Positions 1-13,346 of a stretch of 64,000 nt of DNA are shown here, piece by piece. The DNA comes from Pogonophryne albipinna. Lineage: Eukaryota; Chordata; Actinopteri; Perciformes; Artedidraconidae. The translations under genes and the position numbers were made by a program. Under the pieces are notes generated by a model. It did no database searches, was not told the origin of the DNA, and saw nothing but the letters and a program-made list of their open reading frames with translations. The stretch's first letter is position 1. Every line of letters starts with the position of its first letter. Where the stretch lies: contig CM053243.1 in the NCBI GenBank assembly GCA_028583405.1, positions 23,958,867 through 24,022,866 of the forward strand. Direction: 5' to 3'.

Positions 1-63
1 TTTGTGTTTTTAAATTCAGTCAATATATAACAAATATAGTACAATTTCTTTTTTCTTTTGCAG

Positions 64-3000
64 ATGAAAATGGTGGCAATAGTGTGAGTTCATTATCTGA
101 AAGAGCGACACTGCCTGGGCATGCAGAGGTAAGTTCCTGTGTGTTTGTTGGTGTGTCAATACTAAGGGAAACACATTGCAAACATATTAAATATTGTTTG
201 TATAATCAGTACAATGACTGATTGTTTCTCAACCTGTTTCCTGTCTTTGTGCTGAAGAAAACGACTTGCTTGTTGTAGCTTTATATTTAATGTATCAACT
301 AAATAGCAGTATACAGCTCTCTGCAAGAAAGTGAATATATAATTCCCCAAATTGTTCCTTGGATTATTACATTCTTGAATTTTTATTTGTCTGCTACAAT
401 CTGATAAACAGTCTTGTATTAGATTACAGGCAGCAGTTTTAAACGTTTTGTTATATTTTCAAAGCTTGTGTTTCTTTGTAGGCACAATATTGCTTATCCC
501 AGTGTTTATGTTTATGACTGACCCTTTGTCGACTCTCTGCTCTCATCGCTGAGTCACAAGACCTCTGTCTCTCACAAAAGCTGCTCTCATGTCTCAAACA
601 GCGGGACAGAAATAAACTTCACTGCTCAAACAGCAGCCTGTTGTCAGTCTGGTGGGCCCTCAGCGATACACTCAACCCAACAAGCAGATACTTTATCCAT
701 CTTAATTAATAACACTGATTATATTGTGTTTCTGTGATGTATGAGACTATAATTCACTGCATAATGTCTCAGTGATAATCAATCAAACACGTATTTCTTA
801 AATGTTCTCATTAGGTCACAACATGATTGAATAAACTATAAGGGGTAGCGTTCACGCCCCTGCTACATGTGTGGATGTGAGGGCCTGATAAACAAGCTGG
901 GTGGGGTTCAGAAAACTGCTGACCACACGTGGTACTCCATGCTGTGGTTAACCCTTCATAGTGTAGATATATAAACCCTGATCTACAGTACGTCCCACTC
1001 TGAAGAATATTTGTCCATTCTTGTAATTTGCTCATTTCCAGGAAGAGTGCTGTTTTTTAATGACAAGTAACGTTGAAATATCTAGCATTGAAGTAAAACA
1101 CAATATTTGATTTTGAACATTACCAGTACATTCCTCCTCCCGAATAAACTATTTTTGTATAATGTCAGGCTGTGATTGTACCAGGTCCATAAATGTCTGT
1201 TTTATGTGGTTCCTCTGCAGCCATTGTGGCCTCCCTCTAAACTTTTCTCCCAAAGAAATCAACAGTCTCTTGAAATACTTTTCAATACCATCCCATGCAC
1301 TGGAGTCACTAGCCTAATATAACTTAAATAACATGTTAATATGACATGATTTTGGGCACAATATGCCTTGCCCTCTCTATATAATAATAGAAATCGCTTA
1401 GTGTTAAATTCTGAGCTCTTTATGTCTGTCATTGAGATTACAACAGTTTCATTTCTTGCTTTGTCAGCACCTCAAGTATTGCATTATTATGATTGTCTGT
1501 TTGCTTTCGCTTCCCACTCTGCGGGAAAGTTAAAATATGATTATGTGTCTGTTTTTTTAGACAGAAAAGTTGCAACCAAACAAGGACACTGTGTTCTTCA
1601 GGGATGGGGTTCGGAGAATAGACTATGTGTTGTCTTATGTGGATGATAAAGATGGAGAAAAGAAACAGGTAAGTGGAAGAGACTACGACTTATCAGCATT
1701 TTTACAGTGAGTGAATAAATGCGATATTGTCGATCTTACACAGTATATATCCAGAACGGGAACACATGATGCTGAAAAAAAAAGGAAGTGAGATTCCAAA
1801 GACAGACGTCATTTGTGGCCGCCAGTGTATGAGTAAAGTAGCTTGTGAGCAAAAACTTTAGTATTTCCAGGTCAATATTTAAAGTATCCTACTGTATTTC
1901 ACCATATAATGAGAGATACAGAATATTGAAGGAAGGAAATCAGGACCAAAAAAACGTAATTCAGTTAGCTACTCAATACGTGAATCCAGTTTCCTTATAA
2001 CTGCGCTAATTAATTTTTGCTAATTACGTTGCTTTATTATGTTATTTATAATCACTGATGTAATGGTTGTCCGGTTTCCACAATGGCTTCCATAGACTGA
2101 CTTGTCTTTTACATTTATTGGAAGTGTGTTTATTTTTTGCAGAGCCTTCATGTATAGTTAAGGCAGAGGACTGTTCGATTTGTTAAGCATGTTCTAGCTA
2201 TCATCATCATCATCACTCTGAAAAGGTCATAGCACAGAGAATTCATTAGTAAAAGTCTTGAATGACTGATGTAGGCAACGTTTTCTGTTGGTGATCCTCA
2301 ATCAAAGTGTCACATTTTCAACCTTCTTTTATCCAGAGAGATTTCACTAAGAGCAGCTCCTCCTTTCTCAGGCTCACACTCACACTCACACATTCACAAA
2401 CACTGAAGATCACACTGTGCTCATAGGTTAAGTTTAGATTGTATCTCAAAGTTCAAAGATCTAAAATGCAGCTTCTGAAAAACACTTTCAGAAACATTTT
2501 TAACCTCACTTTAAAGTAGCCATTAGCTTTGCTTTTAATAATGGTCCGGGGACGTTATGTATTTATTTATATTACAATGTTAGCCTGTTAATGCAGTTTA
2601 ATGTTTGCCATACTTTTTGGTTAAATGTGGTTCAAATATGTATATATATATATGTTTTTTGTGTGATTTAAAAGCACTGCAATGCAGGAAACCTGTTTTA
2701 CTTATATTATTTTCACTGTGTGATCATGTGGCCAGTCGACATATTTGCCAGGGTCACATGTTTACCACAGTACCAGACTTTTGGAAAACTGGTCAGGGTT
2801 AAGCTTAGTCAGTTATATTGGTGTGCTCCCCCTGTTTCCACTGATAGAGGCGTTTACTGTCCCCTAAACTAATTTGGAAGTTTCTTTTGTGACAGGTAGG
2901 CCCCCCTTTTGACCAATCAGTTACCAGACAAAGAGAAAGCAGAAGCACATCAGACTCTGTTAATTTGCTCTTGTATGGATGGGTAGATGTCACAACAATC

Positions 3001-6000
3001 CTAGACTGTGAGACTTTGTCTGTGTGGCTCTAACGCTGTGTTGTCTGTGTGTTCATCCACAGGAGAGGAGGAGGGAGTTTGAGGCCAACCTTGAGAAACA
3101 AGGTCTGGAGCTGGAGACTGAAGACAAATCAGTAAGAAATTCAACCACAGAGTAACAGCACCACCTAGTAGATAGCTTGCAGAGGCACACCATGTTATAC
3201 AGAAAGAGTCTTAAAGGGATGGCTCAGTATTAGACACATAATACAACCAAGTACTGACAAATTAAGTATTGTTCCTCTCCTCCATCCGTCCTTCTATCAG
3301 GACTCCAAGGACCAAAAGACATATTTCCTCAAGATCCATGCTCCATGGGAAGTACTGGCGACCTACGCTGATGTCTTAAAGATTAAAGTTCCCTTCAAAT
3401 TGAGTGATATCCCCCATGGTCATGATGTCCCGCTGGAGTGGCTCTCGCATCCTTTCCGTCTGCCAGATCACATCATGCGCCCACAACCGGACTACTTTAC
3501 CTACCCCTTCGACAAGAACAAGACCGACTTCTTCCTTATCAATGACAAGGATACCTTCTTCCCGCCTTCCACAAGAAACAGAATTGTGAGTGTTTAATTT
3601 ATAAATATGAAAACGCTTTAACAGTATACCTCTCACACTTATTCTGGACAGGCTGACCCTAGGAGGCTATGAAGAGATGTTTACCTGTTTTTAGCTTTTA
3701 CTGTTTATTTAGAAAATGTATATCATTTGGTGAATCCTCTCCTTGTTGAAAGGTGTTCTACATCCTGGCTCGTTGCCCGTACTACAAAGAGGGTCGGAAA
3801 GAAAGAGACAAGACGGGAATCAAACGACTACTCAGCAATGGGACGTATACGGCAGCCTTTCCTCTTCATGATGTAAGACACTCGAAGAAAAATCATACAC
3901 ATGCAGAGTTTACACATATCAATGCACATTTATGTTAGCATCTCTATTCTGTGAGATTTGTAAAGGGAGACCCTTGTGTCCATCTACTTTAATGTAAGAT
4001 TCCACATGCATTATTTTTTATATAATGTATAAGTAACCCACAACCATATTTAAGTAGCCTACTTATAAGTTATACTTCCTGGACCGGAAACAACTATTTT
4101 AACACATTATAATTAAACACACTGACAGAATCAGTTATGTAGCACATTCAATTGGTAGTGTTGTGACTTCTATTTAATTATTCAATACAGGACTTCTATT
4201 TGAAGTACATTTGTATAACTTGTTTGTGAATGTTCTCGTTCCAGGGCAGATATATATTAATCAGCATAGTTTGAACAGGACAAAATTATTTTTTCATCAT
4301 GTTTATTGTTTCTTACTTATAACGTTATAGAATACAACGTTTTTTTTCTTTTTCTTTTCGAAGAGAATATTCAAGTTCTTTCAGGGATCTCGTTCTTACA
4401 TTTTCTAATAACTTTTGCTCAAGAGCCCATATTGCATTGTTTATTTTATTTTCAGTGTCCATACTGGAAAAGGGCAAGAAACGCTGAATGCGAGAGTGAG
4501 CGTTACAACTTGTATAAACACTGGGCCCGGTTCCTCTGCTTTTACAAGGAGCAGCCTCTCAACCTCATCAGGTAAACAAGCAACACCTGATTGCTGCCAT
4601 CTTTGGTTTTTAAACAAGATTGAACCTTTATTTGACTGAAGCTTGTTTAAAGTTATCTGCAGAGTTAAGTGTGTGGTTTTGGTTTTAGGAAGTACTATGG
4701 GGAGAAGATTGGGATCTACTTCGCCTGGCTGGGCTTCTACACAGAGATGCTGTTCTTTGCAGCTGTCATGGGCGTCATATGTTTCACCTATGGAGTGCTC
4801 AGTTATGATGACAACATGTCAAGGTGAGATGATAATAATATGACCAAAAAGATATGACCAACTCAATATTAAACCCATCATTTGTATCATAATTGTTGAC
4901 CACTTATTTGCTAAATCATTACATCATCATTACAAAACCATTCAATCACTCTGCTGCTATTACTGCCTCCACCTTTCTGGGAACACTTTACACAGGGTAT
5001 GGAAACTGGCTGCTGGGATTTGCTCCCATTCATCCACAAGAGCACAAGTGAGGTTTATTGATGTTAAACAACAAGGCCTGAACAGTTCATCCCGAAATTG
5101 ATGGCAGGTTGAAGTCTGGGCTCAATGCAGGCCAGTCAAGTTCTTTTAAACCAAACTTAGGATCTTTAAATCTTGATGTACCTCACCGTGTGTGCACAGG
5201 GTATTATTTTGAAAGAGGAAATGGCCTTACCAGAAGTCTGGACACAAAGTTTAAGATGTAAGATTTAATCACATCTAGTGTCAAGCCTCAAACCAAAGGT
5301 ACACATAAATATTCAAATAAGGTATCAACATACTTTTGGCCATATCATATTCACTTTTATACATTTTGATATTCCAATGAAATGGTGGCCTGATCAATAC
5401 TGGATGCCTACATTGATATTCTGATTTATATTATTTTCACAAAAGATCTATTCTTTCTCTTCTTGTAGCAAAGAAATATGTGACCCCTACATTGGAGGCA
5501 GTATCGTGATGTGTCCACTTTGTGATAAAAAGTGCCCTTTCTGGAAGCTCAACTCTACATGTCTCTCATCCTGGGTAAAATGTTACACGTTATATGTTAA
5601 AGAACACCAATTTTAAAACAGCGATTAACCTTGAAGTGTATATTGGAAACATTATTTTAATACATTGGTCTTTTAAATGTACTCAGATATCTGCAGTAGA
5701 TGATGTCCTGCTGGGTCAGCAGTATGTCACCCTGTTTATGCCAAGCATGTCACTGAGATACTAATTTTTCCATATTACCTCTTTCAGCAATCCCATCTGT
5801 TTGATAATGAGGGAACGGTATTCTTTGCCATATTTATGGGGATTTGGGGTAAGTGTTTCACTGCGTTTAACCTGTGAGGAGATCCCATTTGTTCCCCTTC
5901 TGTCAAAGCCTGTTCACTCTGAAGCCTCTACCTCTATCCATACTGCTTGAGCCCAGAACAAGATGCCAGCACAATTATGTTGTTATGTACTAAGCTGTTG

Positions 6001-9000
6001 GAAAGCTTGCCCAGCACACTGAAGGCCAAATGGAAAACTGGCCTCATGAGGAGCAGTTAGCCAAGAGGTGTTTTCACAGTTGAAACGTAAACATAAACTC
6101 TCCTAAAACTCAACACAGCCAATCTCTGTTTGTAGTCAGTGCAACATGATGCAGATCATGAGGTTTCTCCAATTTTTCCCCTTAAACTGTGGGTTTTTCT
6201 CCAGAAGTTTTTCCTTGTACGATGTGAGGGTCTAAGGACAGAGGGTGTCGTTTTTTTCTCATACTGATATTCTGAACAATCTGTGCTGCTGTATTTGCTG
6301 TAAAGTGTCTCAACTGTAGGCTATTTTTATTATATGTACAGCACTTTGGCTCGACCAAAAATCGTTTATAAATGTGCTATATAAATAAAACTTGATTTGA
6401 TTTGATAATGGATATGTTTACAAAAATTGATGGAAACACTTGCAGAGTATCAGACTTCTCAAATATATTTGTGAGAGGTGACAAACTGAGATCTTACCTT
6501 TTGTTTCCTTCTTTCAAATCTATTTGGCAGTCACTCTGTTTTTGGAGTTCTGGAAACGGCGTCAAGCCCGTCTGGAGTACGAGTGGGACTTGGTGGACTT
6601 TGAAGAGGAGCAGCAACAGCTTCAAATCCGACCCGAGTTTGAGATCAGATGCACCAACAAGAGACTCAACAAGATCACTCAGGTGCTTGGAAGAAAACAT
6701 GAAACATACTATGTACAACTGATTCCATGCTACTTATTTCTAACACAATGCCATTAATAACAGTGTAATATATTCCTGGCTGCTAAATCCTAAGAACTGT
6801 TACAGGATCTGTATTTTGAAAAGTATTTGTTTTCACTTTATTATTTCATCATATTTTTTATTATATCATAAATTAGTACTTTTTTTTAACATATGTAACA
6901 TTAAGCTGTCTGTGGCTCTTTCCTGCTGTAACGATGCAAATGTACCCTCTGTGGGACTAATAAAGGTATTCTGATTCTGAATAATAATCTTCCAGGAAAT
7001 GGAGCCGTATCTTCCCATCTCAAGCAAGTGTGCTCGCTTCTGTCTCTCCTCTGCCACCGTTATATTCTGGGTGAGTGATGATTAAGAGTCTTTATATTGA
7101 CTATAAAACATAACAATTGTCCCTTTCTAGTCACTTACTGTCAACACTTTTACATGGTTGTCTTCTCCCCACAGATCTCTCTGATTGTGGCTTGTATAAT
7201 CGGGGTCATAGCGTACAGATTGGCCGTTTATGCTGCCTTCGCGAGTATCATTAAAGACCCCATGAGAAAGATCCAGGTGGTGGGCAGGTTCATCACTCCA
7301 CAGCTCGCCACTTCTGTCACTGCCTCCTGCATCAACTTTGTCATCATCATGATCCTCAACTTCTTTTATGAGAGGGTGGCCGTCTGGATCACTGACATGG
7401 GTAAATAGATTTGATCTGACATTTCCAGAATCAACAGAAGCGAACAATAGAGTCATCATTTTGTCTTTACTTACACTGATCTACTATCTGCAGAAATCCC
7501 AAAGACCCACCTGGAGTATGAGAACAGGTTGACCATGAAGATGTTCCTCTTCCAGTTTGTCAACTACTACTCATCGTGCTTCTACGTGGCCTTCTTCAAA
7601 GGCAAATTTGTCGGTTATCCCGGTGACTACTCATATATGTTCGGCAAATGGAGCAAACTAAGGAATGAGGAGGTAGGTTTTACTGCCTCTGATAAAACAT
7701 TACTTTTGTTATTACTAGTTAAAAAATATTACTTTGTATACTTAACGTACATTTCTTGGAAAACATCCCTATTGAAAATTGCAGTTAAAGGTGGGGTAGG
7801 TAATTTCGGAGAAACCAGCTCGAGTGCGTTAGAATTAGAAAATACACAACCGGAGAAAATCTGCCACTTCCTTACAGAGCCCCTCCTCCAACACACACGA
7901 ACGCGCACATGACCAATGAGCGCACAGATAAGTTTGTGCACAGATGGAAGGCTGACAGGCAGGTAGGCCATCCAGTTATTTTAGCCGGGCCGACTAAAAT
8001 GATTGGTCGTGCTTTTTACAGTACTACGGCTTCCACAGATGACATTTTTTATGGATTTGTTGTCAAAGCACTTCAGATATTCATTGCTATCGGGATGTTA
8101 AGAGCATTCCATGGAATATAACAAAAAGTGTATCTCGAGCCGGTTTCTCAAACTTACCTACCCCACCTTTAAGGCAGTATTGACTTACATTAGCATTATG
8201 TGTACGTACAAAGTCTACTTTTAAGTAATTTCTATGAATTGTCTTTTCATTCAATTTATTTTGATCTCGATTATTATGTGTTATTGCCAATGTAAAGCAC
8301 TTTAAATTGCCTTTGTGTCTTAAATGTGCTATATAAATAAATGATGAAGAAAGTGCATCAATAAGTGTGTCATGTAAACTGAAACCTCTTTCTGTCCCAG
8401 TGTGACCCCGGAGGCTGTCTGATTGAGCTCACCACGCAGCTGGTCATTGTTATGGCTGGAAAACAACTGTGGGGGAACATTCAGGAAGCTCTGCTGCCGT
8501 GAGTCCTCCGCCCAGTCTTTCACCTTTTAACTTTTCACCTCAATCACTTATTCACTGCAAAAATAGCAACGAGCCACAACAAGAGAATAGCTTTCAATGA
8601 AGGTTTTATTTAACAGCGCATTTTGTTTATTTCGAGTGCATTCATTTTATAAATGTTTTAACAAGATCAATGTTTTGAGTGCTATGAAAAAATAAATATA
8701 AGTTCTAGCTTTGAGATGCACACATCCACATAAACAAAAGTGTTTTACCTCTGAATGTCATGGTATTGCTTCTCTCCCCAAAAACTATTTATAAAACCTG
8801 CTGAGAAGCTATCAAAAACCTTTTAGGGAAACTTTATAACAACTGGTTACTATACACATCAATTAATTGCAACTACAAATATTATTGTTCCTGTGCTGAT
8901 TTGTCTGGAAATGTCTTGTTGGCAACAGAAAGTCTCAGCAGTTTGACGTATGTTTATCTTCATGTGCTTCTCAACAGGCTGATGCGTAACTGGTGGAGTA

Positions 9001-10850
9001 ACAGAAAAGGACGGCACCATCCTGAGAACCATTCCAGCCGCTGGGAGCAGGACCACGGGCTGCTGAACTTCAGCCAGCTTGGATTGTTTTATGAGTACCT
9101 GGAGATGGGTGAGATACTTCTCTGACGTTGTTTACATTACAGATATCATATCTGGACAGAAGAGCCAGATGAATGCATGCTGTCTTCTTACCATCCTGTT
9201 ATTACTCTTCCCTGTTTACCACCTCTAACTTTCTCTCTGCTCTGCCTGTTTTTTTCAGTGATCCAGTTTGGTTTCATCACTTTGTTTGTGGCCTCTTTTC
9301 CTCTGGCTCCGCTCCTGGCTCTGTGCAACAACATCCTGGAGATCAGGGTGGACTCCTGGAAGTTCACCACCCAGTTCAGACGACCGGTGGCGTCCAAGGC
9401 CCGAAACATTGGAGCGTGGCAGGAAATCCTCAACGCAGTGGCCATTCTGTCTGTTGTTACCAATGTAGGTGTTGGGCATGTAGCAGCGTATGTTTATCAG
9501 ACAACATGTTCACCATTCAATGTGTTTTTTGTCTAATCTGTGCGAATGGCCTTGTTTGCATTTATGATAAATGTGTTTTATGAAAATATCCATAAAAAAA
9601 AAAAATGTCACCTTTAACCGAAAGCCTTTTGTCCTTTCTGTCCCAGGCTTTCATCATGGCATTTACTTCCGACATGATCCCCCGTATGGTCTTCCTGTAT
9701 GCCTATGGTAAAGATGCCAGCATGAGTGGCTACGTTAACAACAGCCTGTCAATATACAACATCTCTCAGATACCCAACGACAACATGCCTGAGGAGGGAG
9801 GCAACTGGTTTGATAACACGACTTCCACCTGCAGGTAATTGAGCTAAAAGAGCTTGTTGTGCATCTGGCTTTCATTTACTTTCAGTAGAGCTTTAGCCTC
9901 TGTATTCCCCCCTGAGCAATATGGAGCTTTTTATTCTTTCAACTCATTGATTTGGGTTTAAAGCCTGCCAGACGTTTGTTTTGATTTGGTTTCACAGTGT
10001 TTTTTTCTCCTGCTGCATTAGGCAATTGTTCTCTCTGAAAATGGTTTGACAAATCCGCTGTACACTATGATAAACAAACAGACAGAAAATTTAGTCACAT
10101 GGTGAGTCAAATATTTTCCTCAGAGCTAGAAAGTGAGTGAATATTAGACCCAACATTTGAGTCACACTACTCCAAATAAATAGTGGGGCTCTGTGCAATT
10201 ATTTACTAATTGCAAGCCATATTAACTTCATATTGACAGGTGCAACCTATGAACGAATATGTTTTGCTTTAGTCCAAGAAAATGTGTTTATATCTGTTGA
10301 TGGAGCCATAAGTTACGTTTTTGAGTTTTTCGGCATTTATTGATATGTACTGGTACCAGCATGATTACATTAATGAAACACTATTGACTGTATAATGTTG
10401 TTTTGAACAGGTACCGTGACTACCGTTACCCTCCAGGCCACGCGAGGGAATACACTCACACCATGCAGTTTTGGCATATCCTGGCAGCCAAAATGGCCTT
10501 TATTATTATAATGGAGGTAAGACAACACAGCTTTTTCTCACTCCTTACTTGCAAAATAAATGCTGCGAACTAAAGAATTATAATCTGACAGTGTGATAAT
10601 TCTCCTTCTCTAGCACGTCGTCTTTGTGGTGAAGTTCTTCGTGGCGTGGATGATCCCGGACGTCCCGTCAGTTGTGAAGGCTCGGTTCAAACGAGAGCGC
10701 TACCTGATTCAAGAGTACCTGCATAACTACGAGGTGGAGAAGGTCAAAATCCAGATGAGTGCCAGTTTCATGACAGAGCAACCATCAGAAGTATCCTCAA
10801 TGACAGACAAACAAGAAGTGTTGTCTGAGTGCCTGGAGCCTCCTTCCTGA
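64..10850 (+). CDS. ano5: Anoctamin-5 (TMEM16 family), 5'-incomplete, 19 visible coding exons
   Basis: Exons: 64-128, 1561-1668, 3063-3131, 3301-3585, 3753-3872, 4456-4571, 4689-4823, 5469-5574, 5788-5848, 6531-6682, 6996-7070, 7175-7400, 7494-7672, 8401-8498, 8978-9108, 9259-9464, 9647-9834, 10411-10516, 10614-10850 (TGA). All junctions are GT-AG and phases join without a stop, giving about 886 residues; human ANO5 is 913, so only the N-terminal few dozen residues are missing to the left. The N-terminal dimerisation region contains [19 protein letters not shown]. The ten-helix region includes [22 protein letters not shown] (TM6), GGCLIEL (TM7) and NNILEIRVD (TM8); these last three carry the acidic Ca2+-binding positions of TMEM16 proteins. 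ANO5 is an intracellular-membrane (ER/sarcoplasmic) protein with Ca2+-dependent lipid-scrambling activity, linked in human to muscle and bone disease. The family assignment is very secure; ano5 over other anoctamins rests on close similarity and on the slc17a6-gas2 neighbourhood. The a/b copy is unresolved. Confidence 0.95.
129..3062 (+). other. ano5 introns 1 and 2 (of the visible exons)
   Basis: Two introns of 1432 and 1394 bases flank the 108-base exon 1561-1668. They are AT-rich, and I see no gene, no long open frame with protein-like content and no clear transposon ends. A short ATC-rich run lies near 2201-2213 and a TA run near 2640-2652. Confidence 0.6.
4955..5345. mobile_element. Degenerate DNA-transposon relic in ano5 intron 7
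   Basis: Phrases such as CCACCTTTCTGGGAACACTT, CCCATTCATCCACAAGAGCA and GCAGGCCAGTCAAGTTCTT, and an end reading CATACTTTTGGCCATAT, match a decayed DNA-transposon family common in fish genomes, recalled from memory. The internal part is heavily deleted and no transposase frame survives. The element lies wholly within the intron between exons 4689-4823 and 5469-5574. The family (Tc1/mariner-like or other) was not determined and the borders are approximate. Confidence 0.5.
6190..6412 (+). repeat. Non-LTR retrotransposon 3' tail in ano5 intron 9
   Basis: The block contains TTTTTCCTTGTACGATGTGA, then TCTAAGGACAGAGG, and ends with a GCTATATAAATAAA tail and a TTGATT short tandem repeat. A second copy of the same opening phrase occurs at 28395-28533 in slc17a6, showing a dispersed family. 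Ending in a short tandem repeat with no long frame fits a 5'-truncated LINE copy. The family name is not assigned. Confidence 0.6.
6951..6980 (-). repeat. Short retroelement tail abutting ano5 exon 11
   Basis: These 30 bases are the exact reverse complement of 12811-12840. The TCAGAATCAGAATACCTTTA motif is a familiar dispersed tail in fish genomes (from memory). The copy ends 15 bases before the first base of the exon at 6996-7070. It therefore occupies the region where the branch point and pyrimidine tract of that acceptor should lie. Confidence 0.65.
7785..8172. mobile_element. Inverted-repeat MITE, TTAA-bounded, in ano5 intron 13
   Basis: The left end TTAAAGGTGGGGTAGGTAA and right end TTACCTACCCCACCTTTAA are perfect inverted repeats. 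Similarity continues inward on both sides (GAGAAACCAGCTCGAG versus GAGAAACCGGCTCGAG), giving terminal repeats of about 40 bases. The 388-base element has no transposase and is bounded by TTAA, as expected for a non-autonomous element inserting at TTAA (piggyBac- or Kolobok-like), although the TTAA could also belong to the element. Small open frames inside it are not credible genes. Confidence 0.8.
8290..8345 (+). repeat. Retroelement-like tail upstream of ano5 exon 14
   Basis: TAAAGCACTTTAAATTGCCT followed by AATGTGCTATATAAATAAAT resembles the 3' tail of a common fish non-LTR element (from memory). It shares the GTGCTATATAAATAAA string with the end of the 6190-6412 repeat. It ends about 55 bases before the exon at 8401-8498. 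Confidence 0.5.
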
Positions 10851-12720
10851 AAACTCCTAACTAACCAAGCCAAGAATGGACACGTGTTAGAGTTTTCTCC
10901 TCACTGACAGCATCCATATACACAGATCCTGTCTTTGGGTTAAAAATGATATAATCTTTTCTTGCTGGATGGACTCCTATATTAGGATCTGTGTAAAGGC
11001 ATCAGAAATTCAAATGCAACATCTCGCTTTGCTTAAAATTAGCTACCCGAGTGGCTGCAACACTCCTGTGCCATATAAAGAAAGTTTGAAAACAACAGAA
11101 GAAGGCTAAAAAGATTGTAACTGCAGCTTGTATCATTCCCTGTGTAATGCCTTCATATCCCCATGTGTCATGACTATATGTGCTAATAGCCAAGTGGGAA
11201 TTGTTGAAAATGTAAAATGAGTTATAATTACCCTTTAAAGAGATGGCTATCATATCATTAATTAAATGTTTTGCATGTGATTTCTCTTGTGAGGAAACAA
11301 GATTAAGGGCTTTTTAGAAAAGATGTCAGTGTTAAGGAGTTTTAAAAACCTCATATCATTTAAGGGATATGTCCTAAACATCACCTATCTTTATGTCTTA
11401 AGTGTAATAATTATTTTTTGTTTTGTTGCTGCATAATGTTTAGATTCACTGATCTATAGCTGGGCTATTAGATGTTTGAGTTAATTATGTTTATGCTCTT
11501 TCAAACTGTAAATTGGAAAACCAATTACCTCCATTATAGTGCAGTGATACTGTAACAATCAGAAGTGTGTATCATTCCAGCCTGAGTTGATAGTATAGTG
11601 AGACAGCAGCGGCAGGCTTATCTTCCAGATGTATTTCCAACTTGCTACAGGACCAATTATACAATTTTTATAAAAATAAAAGCCTACACATAGAACATCT
11701 CATGACAGATTTTCTCTTTTAGTACAATCAGTTTATGTGTGAAGGTTGACCGTGTGTTGGCTTTATGGCTCCAATTGTTATACATAGATAACAAATGGCC
11801 TATATTCCTGTTTAACATTATTTGTGCCTCCACATTTTTTCGGCATAACAAACTTTCAGAGATGATCAGACAGTTGGAGAACTTGGTTTGGTACAATGTA
11901 AGTGAGCATATCAGTAAAAAGAAATGAGTTGATGTCATTAGGTAACCTACTCTTTGGTGTTGCTGTAGATATAAAGAAAATATCATATATTTAAATTGGT
12001 TATTGAGCAACTAATTTATTGATATGCTTCTGCTTTGTAGTCTGAAGCTTTTATATTAAGAAGAGCAACTTAATATCCTCTTTCTTTAAATTTGTATTCA
12101 TCAAATCATAAATGGCCATCAACCATGTTAGTTCAGTCCGTTCTTCAAGTACATTTAATGTAATACTACAAGGGACCAGATGCATAAAAAACACTCCAGA
12201 GAGATATATAACTAAACAGTATCTATTTATGAGATACAGGATCACTTCATTTATTCTTATTATTTCAGGTTTACCAGGTTTTTATTTGTTTTATATTGAA
12301 ACCTCTTTGTAACTTGACTTGCTACATGATGCAGTTGTAATTTCAGCTATCAGCTATTATATTTGACATTTAAAAACCAAGTCTCATTTACTCGCATCTC
12401 AGGATCAATCATGAGCATCACTTACACAGTAAAACAGTACGCAGATATCAGATGTGTGCAGAGCGTGATCCTGCAGCATAATGTATTTCCAAACAAACAA
12501 ATGCCTTAAACCTCTGTGCTTACTCGTTTTTGTATGCTTCTGTAATGCCAAAGTGTCCTATCTGAATTCAAAACCTGTTTCATGTAAGTCATCATTGCAA
12601 AGTTGCTGTTTTGTCTAATTTGATGTGCATGAATTGCTGGAAATGTTTGTCAATTATATTCTAATTTCACTGTAGCCTATTGTACAATTAATATTCACGA
12701 TACATAAATAAAAAAGTAAT
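10851..12720 (+). other. ano5 3' UTR (inferred) with two polyadenylation signals
   Basis: The sequence after the ano5 stop is AT-rich and non-coding. AATAAA hexamers occur at 11675-11680 (ATAAAAATAAAAGCC context) and 12707-12712. The first would give a 3' UTR of about 0.85 kb and the second about 1.9 kb. Which is used cannot be told from sequence alone. Confidence 0.5.
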
Positions 12721-12810
12721 TATAGTATGAGTTTTATTCACACATTGCATTAATACCAACAGTAAACAGGACAACAAATGTTCTATTGGATGCTTATACC
12801 ATGGAGCTTA

Positions 12811-12854
12811 TCAGAATCAGAATACCTTTATTAGTCCCACGGAGGGGAAATGTG
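12811..12854 (+). repeat. Short retroelement tail copy
   Basis: This holds TCAGAATCAGAATACCTTTA followed by TTAGTCCCACGGAGGGGAAA. Its first 30 bases are exactly complementary to 6951-6980 in ano5. It is a small fragment of a dispersed repeat in the ano5-slc17a6 spacer. Confidence 0.6.
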
Positions 12855-13346
12855 AGTCAATTTAAGGATCCTCACCCAAGACATAAAAACATTATGCTTA
12901 AGTTTAAATTAATTTAAACCCTGTTGAGGTCGGTGGGTCTGTATTAATTTTCCTCTGACTATTAATCAGACCTACTAATTGACCTATCAAAAGCTTTTGA
13001 GTCTATGCAAGTTTACCGCCAGGCTCGGATCCATCTGGATCGGCAAGGTCTTACCTCTACTAATCTATATATTTTTGGGTATCTAGTGCGGTGTGGCCCT
13101 ACCTAAGTGTTTGTGTTTGTGGCAGTCGTGCAATCTTACCTTAGAGCAGCAGAGGAGAACTCATAATTATTTTAGGTTACCCCAATCCAAATGGGGGGGT
13201 GGGGGGGGTTATTTGAAGAAATTGTCCTCACTTTTACAGGGTTTTTTACCATCTCTCGTTACATTGTGACAATCAAAAAAGTGTTACCCCCCTGCATACA
13301 TATAGATACCATCAATAATTCACCAGTTTACATATTTTCCTTTTTG

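Noticed and set aside
7729..8121. Open frames across 7729-8121 on both strands.
   Set aside because: They lie inside the inverted-repeat MITE and intron and have no protein similarity.
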